This document shows positions 45,290 to 53,755 of a stretch of DNA of 64,000 bases, piece after piece (positions within the stretch are counted from its first letter, which is position 1; every line of letters begins with the position of its first letter). Origin of the DNA: Granulicella aggregans. Its GTDB lineage: Bacteria > Acidobacteriota > Terriglobia > Terriglobales > Acidobacteriaceae. A model generated the notes under the pieces. That model made no database searches. It was not told where the DNA came from and saw only the letters and a list, made by a program, of their open reading frames with translations. The stretch covers positions 310,001 through 374,000 of the forward strand of contig NZ_JACHIP010000006.1 in the NCBI RefSeq assembly GCF_014203275.1. The letters run 5' to 3'. Made by a program: the position numbers and the translations under genes.

Positions 45290-48200
45290 ATGAGTTCTGT
45301 TTCACCACGAGCGGCTATCGTCGCCTTTGCAATCTTGGTAGCTCTCACCACGCCACACCTGCTGCTTGCGCAGACACCAGGTACAGGCGCTATCTCTGGA
45401 GTTGTCCTCGACCCAGCCAGCCGCGCTATCGCAGATGCTAGTGTCATCGTCGTCGATCAAGCCAGCGGAGCTTCCCGCAACACCCAGACTTCTGCCGAAG
45501 GTTTCTTCCGCATCACTCTTCTTCCCCCTGCGGACTATCAAGTCCGCATCGAACGACCCGGCTTTGCTATGGCCAGCGTCACCGATCTCCAGGTCACCGT
45601 CAGTCAGACGGCATCGATCAACGTCACCCTTTCGGTTGCCGGAAGCACGCAGACCATTCAGGTCGATAGCGCATCGGCCGGAGCGAACCTCGAGGGCTCA
45701 ACCCTTGGTGGCCTTGTCGACAACCAGGCCAACTTATCGCTGCCTCTCTCGAGCCGGAACTACACTCAGATTCTCGGCCTGTCGCCCGGCATCGTGGTTG
45801 ATCTTCCGACACCCACGGGACTCGGTAACGGCACGCAGAACGTCGCTTCGAATGGAGCCACGCCGACTGCCAACAACATTCAGTTCAATGGCATTGACGC
45901 AAACAACCTGGTTGAAAACTCTGCCGCGCATGCCCAATCGTACGAGGTCGGCACAGCCATCCCCGCGCCCGATTCCATTCAGGAGTTTCGAATTCAGACT
46001 GCGAACTTCGATGCTGCCTACGGTCGAGGCTCAGGTGCCAACGTGGATCTTGTAACTCGCAGCGGTACCAATCAATTTCATGGCAGCGCCTGGGAGTTCG
46101 TTCGCAATAACCTCTTCAATGCCAACACCTTCTTCTCCAAGCTCTCCGGCCAACCTCGACCGACGCTGAAGCAGAACGAGTTCGGCGCGGCTATTGGTGG
46201 ACCAATCTTCAAGGACCACACGTTCTTCTTTGGCGCGTATCAAGGCGTGCGCCAGGTGAACGGTCTCGGTGATTCGACGACGACGCTGCTTCCTCAACTC
46301 ACCAGCGATCGGTCCGCCTCCACCCTTGGCGCACAGTTCTGTGCTGCGGGCCACCTCAACACCGCCGGTCAGCCTGCGACGGGATACCTAACCCAAGCCG
46401 GCGGAACGCAGGTCGCCTGCGACGGCTCCAACATACACCCCGTCGCTCTCGCCATTCTGAACGCCAAGCTGCCTTCCGGACAGTTCGCCATCCCAAGTCC
46501 CCAGATTGCCCTCCCCAGCACTGGCAGTGATCCGTCCGATCAATTTCCCCTTGGTCAGTCCACCTTCTCTACACCCGCACACTATCGTGAAGACCAGTTC
46601 ACGGTTGACGTCGATCACGCCCTGACGGCACGCAATACCCTCGCCGGGAAATTCTTTTACTCCCGTGCCCCCACCGACGAGCCCTTCTCGCCAAACGCCG
46701 CCAACCTGCCCGGATGGGGCACATCGCAGCTCGATCGCAACACGATGTTCGTGCTTGCCGACACCCACGTCTTCACGTCCAGGTTGGCGAACATCGCACG
46801 CTTCGGATACATACGGTTCGATGGACTCTCTTCGGTTCAAAATCCTCTCACCGCGAACGCTATCGGTATCGGTACGCCCACTGGCCAGGCGGGCCCCACA
46901 GCCAGTGCTCCCGGTGTCACCGTCGGCACCTTCACCATCGGAGATGCAGGTACGCCCAACGAGTGGCAGGTCACCAATAGCTTCGTATGGCAGGACACCG
47001 TCGCTTACACGCGGGGACGCCATAACGCCCGCTTCGGCTTCGAGGTGAAGCGTCATCAGGTTGATGAAAATCAACCTCAGCAGACCGACGGCCTGCTGCA
47101 GATCAGCAGCTTCAGCGACTTCCTCGTAGGCCAGAGCGCCACTCAAAATGGCAGCCCTACAGGCACCAGCAATGTCACCAACAGCATTGCCGGAGGCGGG
47201 AACTTCCGTCGCGATGAGCGCTATACCGACATAGCAGGATTTGCCCAGGATGACTTCCGCCTCACTCAGCACCTCACTCTGAACGTAGGGGTGCGCTACG
47301 AGATATTCGGAGCCCCAACCGAGACCAACGGGCGGCTGCCTAACTTCAACGCGCTCACGGCCACCAAAGGCCCTTTGACGGATTCCGGCACCTTCAGCGG
47401 ATTCACGCTGCCCGCGAATTTCCACGGCCAACTTCCCGATGGTGTGCTCAGGACCTCGTACGCCGGGTTCTATAAGACGCCGCACAACGACATCTCTCCC
47501 CGGCTTGGCTTTGCGTGGCAGGTTCCCAACATCTCCTCCCTCCTGCTTCGCGGAGGCTTCGGTATCTACTACGACCAGCACTCCGGCAACCTTGCCGAAC
47601 AGACTCTCTCGCAGCTTCCCTTTGCCACCTCACAGTTTGCCTTCGGCTCGCAGAATGGAGGAGCTACTCTCAGCAGTCCCTTCGTTCCACTTGTGCTCCC
47701 CTCTTCTAGCTATCCAGTCTTCCAGCCCCGGACTCCAAGCACGTTTCCCTTCATCGAAGGCACAAACCCTGATCTGCGCGATGGCAGGACCTACGAGTAC
47801 AACCTGGCGCTCCAGTACCAGTTCGGGCGACAGATCCTCAACGTCGGATACGTCGGAACTCGTTCCGTCAATCGTCCCGGCCAGGTAGAGTTCGACCAGG
47901 CGTTGCTCGCCAGCCCGGAAAATCCGGTCAATGGTGAGACGACAAACTCCATCAACAACACGGGGACGCGGCTCCCCATCCAGGGCATCAGCCAGGGCTC
48001 GCTCTTCACCGACTCCGTCTTTGAAGCGAACTTCGATTCGCTTCAGGTAGGCCTGACGCGCCAGTTGAACCACGGCCTGCAGTTTCAAGCGGCCTACACA
48101 TGGTCGAAGAATCTTGATGAGGTCAACGGCGAAGGCGGCACGGATGTCTTCGAGCTCCAGCTGCCCACCAACAATCAGTTGGACCTTCGCCACTCATCGT

Positions 48201-48829
48201 ATGGTCTGGCAAATGACGATCGTGACCAGCGCCTTGTCGTCAGCTTCGTATGGTCGACTCCGCGCTTCACGACAGCGGCAAAACCTCTTCGCTATGCGCT
48301 CAACTCATGGCAGTTCTCAGGTATCGGAGTGCTGCAGTCCGGCGCACCGCTCAGTGTCTTCGATGGCAATGCCGGTTCCGTCTATGCGCTTCTCGGCGGA
48401 GAAGTCAGAGCCCAACGCGGCACCGGAAGTCCTTCCACCAAAGGCTCTCTCTTCTCACGAGTCGTCAACGGAAGCTACCTTGATGCGAACGCCTTCACCC
48501 GGGCTCCCGAAGCTCCAAACGGCACAAGCCTCGCGGACCAGGACTTCGGTAACAGCGGGGTCGGCATCGTCCGAGGTCCAGGCCAGCACAGCCTTGACCT
48601 CGCAGTCGAGAGAAGTTTCTCGATCAAGGCGGAGAACAACTTTCACTTCCGCGCCGAAGCCTTCAACGTCACCAACACGCCTCAGTTCGGGAACCCGAAC
48701 ACGTCTCTGGGGTACGGCGATCCTTCACTTCCGAATCCCACCGCAAGTGCGTCGTTCGGGCGAATCACCGGCGAACAGGGCGGCCCACATCCACGCATCA
48801 TCCAGCTTGCCGCACGGTACAGCTTCTAA
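45290..48829 (+). CDS. Oar-like TonB-dependent outer-membrane receptor with carboxypeptidase-regulatory-like domain
   Basis: The 1179-residue protein has a signal helix (residues 8-28, LLLAQ), a beta-sandwich regulatory-like domain (GAISGVVLDPASRAIADASV, to about residue 110), a plug region (NNIQFNGIDANN; GSGANVDLVTRSGTNQFHGSAW) and a barrel ending in Phe (AARYSF). The first ATG preceded by GGAAAGG is 45290; a TTG at 45248 is in frame. It follows the exopolysaccharide operon after 113 bases and precedes the GDPD gene by five bases. It may take up polysaccharide or its breakdown products, which is inferred only from position. It is a different paralog from the receptor at 17568-21182. Confidence 0.9.
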   Translation: MSSVSPRAAIVAFAILVALTTPHLLLAQTPGTGAISGVVLDPASRAIADASVIVVDQASGASRNTQTSAEGFFRITLLPPADYQVRIERPGFAMASVTDLQVTVSQTASINVTLSVAGSTQTIQVDSASAGANLEGSTLGGLVDNQANLSLPLSSRNYTQILGLSPGIVVDLPTPTGLGNGTQNVASNGATPTANNIQFNGIDANNLVENSAAHAQSYEVGTAIPAPDSIQEFRIQTANFDAAYGRGSGANVDLVTRSGTNQFHGSAWEFVRNNLFNANTFFSKLSGQPRPTLKQNEFGAAIGGPIFKDHTFFFGAYQGVRQVNGLGDSTTTLLPQLTSDRSASTLGAQFCAAGHLNTAGQPATGYLTQAGGTQVACDGSNIHPVALAILNAKLPSGQFAIPSPQIALPSTGSDPSDQFPLGQSTFSTPAHYREDQFTVDVDHALTARNTLAGKFFYSRAPTDEPFSPNAANLPGWGTSQLDRNTMFVLADTHVFTSRLANIARFGYIRFDGLSSVQNPLTANAIGIGTPTGQAGPTASAPGVTVGTFTIGDAGTPNEWQVTNSFVWQDTVAYTRGRHNARFGFEVKRHQVDENQPQQTDGLLQISSFSDFLVGQSATQNGSPTGTSNVTNSIAGGGNFRRDERYTDIAGFAQDDFRLTQHLTLNVGVRYEIFGAPTETNGRLPNFNALTATKGPLTDSGTFSGFTLPANFHGQLPDGVLRTSYAGFYKTPHNDISPRLGFAWQVPNISSLLLRGGFGIYYDQHSGNLAEQTLSQLPFATSQFAFGSQNGGATLSSPFVPLVLPSSSYPVFQPRTPSTFPFIEGTNPDLRDGRTYEYNLALQYQFGRQILNVGYVGTRSVNRPGQVEFDQALLASPENPVNGETTNSINNTGTRLPIQGISQGSLFTDSVFEANFDSLQVGLTRQLNHGLQFQAAYTWSKNLDEVNGEGGTDVFELQLPTNNQLDLRHSSYGLANDDRDQRLVVSFVWSTPRFTTAAKPLRYALNSWQFSGIGVLQSGAPLSVFDGNAGSVYALLGGEVRAQRGTGSPSTKGSLFSRVVNGSYLDANAFTRAPEAPNGTSLADQDFGNSGVGIVRGPGQHSLDLAVERSFSIKAENNFHFRAEAFNVTNTPQFGNPNTSLGYGDPSLPNPTASASFGRITGEQGGPHPRIIQLAARYSF

Positions 48830-48834
48830 CTCCT

Positions 48835-50631
48835 ATGCGCCACAAGCCAATCTTTTTCGCGTCCCTCGCGCTCCTGTTCGCAGCATCGCCGCTCTACGCC
48901 GGGATATTTCAACGCGGCAAGGTTCAGCTCATCTGCCATCGGACTGCGAATGAAGACATGCCCGAGAACACGCTTGAGTCCCTGGCGCTTGCCGCCAGAA
49001 TGGGATGCAACGTGATTGAGGTCGACGTCCGCCGAACTCTCGATGGCGTGCTTGTACTTAATCATGATGGCTACCTTGAACGCCTGACCGATGGCATGGG
49101 AGATGTTGAGACAACGACGTTCCAGGAGCTCCACTTGCTTGACTATGGCGGCTGGATGTCCAGCCGCTTCTCACCTATGCGGTTCCCCACCTTTGACGAC
49201 GCTCTCCGAGTAGCTCGCGAGCAGAGAGTCGATCTCGCTCTCGATCTCAAAGAGAAAGGTCTAACGACTCAGATCTTCGCGGCCCTGCAGAAAGAAGGCA
49301 TGCTGGAGCACGTCAACTTCGGCGGAGATGATGGCAACGCCGATGAACTCAACGCGCTCTATCCGGCTGCCAGCGCTGATGCCGTCGCGTGGCTCGGCCC
49401 TCAGGCCAACAAAGATGAAGTCGAAAAACTCCACGCATTAGGGAAGTTCGTTGTCGCAAACTTTTCGGCGAGTCTAAATGAGATGGACCTTCCTGCGATG
49501 CGCGCCGCGGTTGCCGCCGGAGTCGACACCATTAACGTAGACTATCCCCGCCTCGGTGCGGACGCGGTGGGGCGTCCGGTTGAAGCGAAGATAGCCGCTC
49601 TTGCAAAGGCTACTCAGCAAGGCAGCATTGAGCAGAGAGCAGCCGCGATCTATGAGCTTTCACTCTACTCCGGCTTTCCGACCCAGGCTGTGTTTCAGAC
49701 CAGCTTGATGGACTCCAACCCTCGCATCTCTCATGCCGCAGCTCTTGCTCTCCGAACCTCTCGCCCCGCCGCACCCGCGTCTGTCTTCACAGAAGCTCTG
49801 TCCGCAGCGACTGTAGCGCCACGCCAGAGCGCAGTCTGGGCTCTGGGAATGATGCATGCTCCTATTACCTCCACGCTCATTGAACAACTGCACTCGACAG
49901 ATGCCGGATTGTTGAAGGAGACGCTGCTCGCCATCAGCCGATCACCGGGCGATGTTCCCGCCGAACTCCTGCTGCCTTTCCTCGAACGCCCGGAACCAGC
50001 AATTCGCGGGGCAGCTTCGCTGGCGCTTGCGGTACACCAGCCCACACTCGCGGCTACAGCCCTTCCTGCTCTCCTCTACAGAGAAGAGCAGCATAGCGCC
50101 GAAGCCCAGGCCCGTCGCGGAAAACATAAGCTCACCCAGGCTGAGATCGACCCCATCGTCGAAGAGTATCGCGAGCACATGAAGCTCATCCACGCGCTCG
50201 AGTTGTTGTCCCCTTCGTCCGGTCTGCCGCTGCTAACGCGCGAAGCATTTCGCTCCGCGGACGATCCCTCCCATGTCACTGCCCCGCTCGCCGGCTTCGG
50301 CCTTTGGGATCGCATCGCAGGCGACCCGTCTGCTGTCATAGCAGCGCTCTCTTCTCCGTCAAGAGAGGCCGCAGACCGCGCGGAATGGATCCTCGTCAAA
50401 GCCGATCCATCCGTCCTGCCCGCACTGCGGACAGCGCTCACATCAGCATCGCCAGCCCTCCGCATCCGCCTCATCCAGATCCTGGCATGGCAAGGAGATC
50501 AAGCGGCCACCCCGGTCCTACACGCATTGAAGACATCAGACACTTCCGACGTCCAACTCATCGACTGGGCTCTCCGCACCATCGCGCTGCTCCACTTCCC
50601 AAAGGAGAATAACTTCGCCAGTGCTGAATGA
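48835..50631 (+). CDS. Secreted glycerophosphodiester phosphodiesterase domain fused to HEAT-like repeats
   Basis: The 598-residue protein has a signal peptide (residues 1-22, PLYAG). The GDPD domain covers about residues 27-260: ICHRTANEDMPENT with the catalytic His, VIEVDVRR with the metal-binding Glu and Asp, and LNHDG with the second His. These are the known active-site positions of enzymes that hydrolyse glycerophosphodiesters. The rest (about 270-598) is a solenoid of HEAT/armadillo-type helices (repeats such as RAAAIYELSLYSGFP, ALALRTSR, RQSAVWALGMMHAP, IRGAASLALAV). HEAT repeats usually bind proteins. It is five bases after the Oar-like gene, so co-transcribed, and overlaps the next gene by 11 bases. 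Confidence 0.82.
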   Translation: MRHKPIFFASLALLFAASPLYAGIFQRGKVQLICHRTANEDMPENTLESLALAARMGCNVIEVDVRRTLDGVLVLNHDGYLERLTDGMGDVETTTFQELHLLDYGGWMSSRFSPMRFPTFDDALRVAREQRVDLALDLKEKGLTTQIFAALQKEGMLEHVNFGGDDGNADELNALYPAASADAVAWLGPQANKDEVEKLHALGKFVVANFSASLNEMDLPAMRAAVAAGVDTINVDYPRLGADAVGRPVEAKIAALAKATQQGSIEQRAAAIYELSLYSGFPTQAVFQTSLMDSNPRISHAAALALRTSRPAAPASVFTEALSAATVAPRQSAVWALGMMHAPITSTLIEQLHSTDAGLLKETLLAISRSPGDVPAELLLPFLERPEPAIRGAASLALAVHQPTLAATALPALLYREEQHSAEAQARRGKHKLTQAEIDPIVEEYREHMKLIHALELLSPSSGLPLLTREAFRSADDPSHVTAPLAGFGLWDRIAGDPSAVIAALSSPSREAADRAEWILVKADPSVLPALRTALTSASPALRIRLIQILAWQGDQAATPVLHALKTSDTSDVQLIDWALRTIALLHFPKENNFASAE

Positions 50632-51634
50632 ACTTACCAACGAGACTCACACACCGACACCGTCCCCGCCTGCGTTCGATCCCGCGCTTGACGGCGATGA
50701 TCTCGAGTTCAGGGCCATCTTTCACCCGCTCGGCTTTGCGATCGAGATCGCAACCAACCGTCCCGAAGTACTCGAAGCAGCCGCCGAGCTTTGGGGCTTC
50801 ACGTCCCCGCTACGAGAATGTCCCGTCGCGCAGATTCGCATCCTCGTCAGCGGATCCTCTTCGACAGAGTGTCCACCTGGGCCCACATACAACTGTCAGC
50901 GCCATCTGGTTACGCTGATTGCTGACTCGGACAACTATGCCACCTGCGATCTCCGGGCAAGCTTCGGCTTCGCCCGCATCACCCATGCGACCCTACGGCA
51001 TCGCCTCTATCTTCAGTATCACTTCCTTGAGGCGATGGCACTCGGCATTCTATCCGCCATAAATGCTCCCGCGCTTCACGCGGCATGTGTGAGCCTGCAT
51101 GATCAGGGATTCCTGCTGTGCGGGCCATCCGGAGCCGGCAAATCAACACTCTCCTACGCCTGCGCTCGGGCAGGATTCGTCTACACAACAGACGACGCCA
51201 GCTACCTCCTTCGCCAGGCGGACCACCCCCGGGTCGTGGGCCAATCGCACAAGATTCGCTTTCGCCCACATGGTCGCCAGCTATTCCCCGAGCTTCAAGG
51301 TCGCACGCTTACGCCGCGCATGGAAGGCAAACCTTCGATCGAAGTTCCGACTGCGGAGCTCCGCATACACACTGCCGAGGAGGTTCCCATCCACCATCTC
51401 GTGCTGCTCGATCGGCAGTTCTCGGGAAAAGCATCGATTGAATACTGCGCCACAAGCATAGCGATCGAACGCCTGCAGGAGGGACTCTACCCGACACTCG
51501 ACATCCGGCAAGAGCAGATCTCCGCAATGCGGATCCTCGAGAATCTGCCAACGTGGAAGCTCCGCTACTCAAGGCTCGACGAGGCGATCGACTGCCTGAG
51601 GTCTCTCACCGGAGCTAAGGGTTACAACGCATGA
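50621..51634 (+). CDS. HPr kinase-like protein (HprK-related serine kinase family)
   Basis: The 337-residue protein has a Walker A GPSGAGKST (residues 168-176), preceded by ALHAACVSLHDQGFLLC and followed by YTTDDASYL, where HprK has its catalytic Asp pair. The N-terminal 150 residues are unlike the classic HprK regulatory domain. HprK-like kinases without PTS are found near polysaccharide and peptide-modification genes; some phosphorylate lasso peptides, but no precursor gene is seen here. The GTG start lies inside the end of the GDPD gene, with AAGGAG 14 bases upstream. It overlaps the MFS gene by ATGA. The substrate is unknown. Confidence 0.78.
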   Translation: MLNELTNETHTPTPSPPAFDPALDGDDLEFRAIFHPLGFAIEIATNRPEVLEAAAELWGFTSPLRECPVAQIRILVSGSSSTECPPGPTYNCQRHLVTLIADSDNYATCDLRASFGFARITHATLRHRLYLQYHFLEAMALGILSAINAPALHAACVSLHDQGFLLCGPSGAGKSTLSYACARAGFVYTTDDASYLLRQADHPRVVGQSHKIRFRPHGRQLFPELQGRTLTPRMEGKPSIEVPTAELRIHTAEEVPIHHLVLLDRQFSGKASIEYCATSIAIERLQEGLYPTLDIRQEQISAMRILENLPTWKLRYSRLDEAIDCLRSLTGAKGYNA

Positions 51635-52884
51635 CCGTTCACCTGCAGAGACGCCTGCAAGTATGGCGGAAGCGTTCCCTTCCTGGCGGCCAGTTCTGGA
51701 TTTACTTCACCGTAGCGCTCTTCTTCAACTTCGGCTTCTCCGTCTTCTTCTTCCTCTTCAATCTGTACCTGCTCGGCTATGGCTACGACGAGCGCTCACT
51801 CGGCATCATCGGCAGCGCCATGGCAGTCGGGAATCTCTGCGGAACCATTCCTGCCGGCATCGCGGCAACACGCTTCGGGATAAGACCCACCCTGCTTTGC
51901 GGAATTGCTCTCGCCTGCCTCGCGTCCATCCTTCGCGTTCTCTTCGTCTCGTTCAGCGCTCAGATCCCCTTTGCAGTCCTCGGCGGAGCCGGACTCTGCG
52001 TCTGGGGCGTCTGCCTCTCGCCCGCAGTCGCTAGCCTTACCTCGGCGAGACAGCGGGCGACGGCCTTCAGCATTACTTTTGCATCGGGAATCGGAGTTGC
52101 AGGGTTGGGAGCATTTGCCGCAGGTCGCCTGCCCGGTTTCATTCGCAGTCTCGATCCCGTGCACCTCCCGCTGCCTCGCTCCGAGCGATTCACACTCATC
52201 TTCGCCATAACCGTCGCCGTACTCTCCCTGCTTCCGCTCTCCCGCCTTTCGCTTGCAAAATCCCGTACGAGCACGCGGCTCGTTCGGCCCTCCACACCGT
52301 TCCTTCGGCAGTTTCTCCCCGCAATGGCCGTGTGGTCACTCGTCACGGGAGCGTTTCCTCCCTTCGCCAGCATCTTCTTCGTTCATCACCTCGGCCTTTC
52401 ACTCGAGGCTGCGGGAACTGTCTTTTCTCTATCGCAGCTTGTGTCGTTCGGCGCGATCCTCTTTGCGCCAGTGCTCTTTCGCCTCGCGGGTCTGCAAAAT
52501 GGCATCATGATCTCGCAGCTCGCCACGTCGGGCATGCTCTTCGCGCTCGCGACAGTCCATTCTGCCTCATCCGCCGGTCTGCTCTATTGGGGATACATGG
52601 CGGCTCAGTGCATGAATGAGCCTGGGGTCTACGGCCTGCTCATGGACAAGGTTCCCGCAGCTGACCGCAGCGGCGCATCCTCCTACACCTTCTTCATCAG
52701 TGCCGGATCGCAGATCATTGCATCGAGCCTGGTCGGCGCAATGATCGTTCGGCTAGGGTACTCCCCTGTCCTGGTGTCTATTGCGTCGCTCGCCTTTCTC
52801 GCAGCTCTGCTCTTCAAACGCCTTGCAAGCTCAACACCCCCGGCACTAGCCAACGCCCTTCCGATCCTGACTACCTCTGAGTGA
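51631..52884 (+). CDS. Major facilitator superfamily transporter
   Basis: The 417-residue protein has 12 predicted membrane helices in two halves, with the loop 2-3 region GIAATRFGIRPTLL resembling the MFS signature A (G-x3-D/R-x-G-x-R-x). The start overlaps the HprK-like stop (ATGA), so the two are coupled. The ligand cannot be told from sequence. It is the last gene of the receptor/GDPD/kinase/MFS unit. The two-component operator repeats begin just at its end. Confidence 0.85.
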   Translation: MTVHLQRRLQVWRKRSLPGGQFWIYFTVALFFNFGFSVFFFLFNLYLLGYGYDERSLGIIGSAMAVGNLCGTIPAGIAATRFGIRPTLLCGIALACLASILRVLFVSFSAQIPFAVLGGAGLCVWGVCLSPAVASLTSARQRATAFSITFASGIGVAGLGAFAAGRLPGFIRSLDPVHLPLPRSERFTLIFAITVAVLSLLPLSRLSLAKSRTSTRLVRPSTPFLRQFLPAMAVWSLVTGAFPPFASIFFVHHLGLSLEAAGTVFSLSQLVSFGAILFAPVLFRLAGLQNGIMISQLATSGMLFALATVHSASSAGLLYWGYMAAQCMNEPGVYGLLMDKVPAADRSGASSYTFFISAGSQIIASSLVGAMIVRLGYSPVLVSIASLAFLAALLFKRLASSTPPALANALPILTTSE

Positions 52885-52972
52885 CGCAAGTTGTCACTTC
52901 TTTGTCACGAGCCTATCTTTTTGCCGGGCGCTCGCCTGAAAATAGGTGAAGACAAAGAGAACGACTTGTCAC
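52881..52972 (+). promoter_or_regulatory. TTGTCAC direct repeats upstream of the OmpR-type regulator
   Basis: Two exact TTGTCAC copies at 52891-52897 and 52902-52908 are 11 bases apart, one helical turn, as OmpR-family dimers prefer. A third copy is at 52966-52972. The first also forms an inverted repeat with GTGAC at 52881-52885. They lie 30-110 bases before the regulator's ATG, so autoregulation is plausible. The binding itself is inferred. Confidence 0.5.
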
Positions 52973-53001
52973 CACACCCTTCAAAGGGCACAGAGGGGAA
53001 T

Positions 53002-53730
53002 ATGAACCTGATTCTTGTCATCGAAGACGATCCCCGCATTCAGCGCGCGCTGGAGCGTCAGTTTGCGGCGGAAGGATACAAGGTCCACATCGAAGGCGAC
53101 GGGCCAGCCGGCCTCGCCGCGGCAAAGTCCATGAAACCTGATGCCGTGGTCCTCGACCTGATGCTCCCCGGCCTTTCTGGGAGGATCATCTGCAAGGACA
53201 TCAAGCAATGGTCCTGCGATACTCCGGTCATCGTCCTTAGTGCAATCAGCGAAGTTGCGGACAAGGTCTTGCTCCTCGAAACGGGCGCCGATGACTACGT
53301 CACCAAGCCCTTCAGTCCCCGCGAACTGCTCGCTCGCGTCCAGGCGGCGATACGTCGCAATGCTCGTAAAGCTCCTGCTGAAGCCGTCTCCGCATCCCCG
53401 TCGCGTAACGCATTCAAGATTTCGAAGGTTGGCGAGGTCGAGGTCGACTTCATCACCATGGAGGCTCATCGCGGCGGAATTCCAGTACCGCTCACAGCAC
53501 ATGAGTTCAAATTGCTTCGCTTCTTTCTGGAGAATCCCGGGCGCGCTATCGCCCGCGAAGAACTCCTCTCCGGCGTCTGGGGGCTAAACTTCAACCTGAC
53601 CACACGCACCGTCGATAACCAGATGCTCAAGCTCCGCCAGAAGCTGGAGACCGACCCCGCAAACCCCATTCACTTCCGTACCGTTCACGGCGTCGGATAC
53701 AAATTCGTTCCTGCCTCAACCGTACAATGA
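53002..53730 (+). CDS. OmpR-family response regulator
   Basis: The 242-residue transcription factor has a receiver domain with acidic pair Asp9-Asp10, phosphoacceptor Asp52 (VVLDLMLPG) and Lys102 (VTKPF). A winged-helix DNA-binding domain starts near residue 145 (LTAHEFKLLRFFLENPGRAI, then TVDNQMLKLRQKL and TVHGVGYKF). The ATG at 53002 fits the family N terminus (MNLILVIEDD) and has GAGGGG upstream; an in-frame start at 52891 would add 37 non-family residues. It is followed after 25 bases by a histidine kinase that is presumably its partner. Confidence 0.95.
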   Translation: MNLILVIEDDPRIQRALERQFAAEGYKVHIEGDGPAGLAAAKSMKPDAVVLDLMLPGLSGRIICKDIKQWSCDTPVIVLSAISEVADKVLLLETGADDYVTKPFSPRELLARVQAAIRRNARKAPAEAVSASPSRNAFKISKVGEVEVDFITMEAHRGGIPVPLTAHEFKLLRFFLENPGRAIAREELLSGVWGLNFNLTTRTVDNQMLKLRQKLETDPANPIHFRTVHGVGYKFVPASTVQ

Positions 53731-53755
53731 AACTCTCCGCTGAGACCTTGGCCAG

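Noticed and set aside
46388..47581. Minus-strand open frame of 397 codons
   Set aside because: Antisense to the second Oar-like receptor; Gly/Val/Glu-rich with no domain.
50600..51634. Lasso-peptide or other RiPP cluster around the HprK-like kinase
   Set aside because: No precursor, cyclase or protease gene of that kind is present near it.
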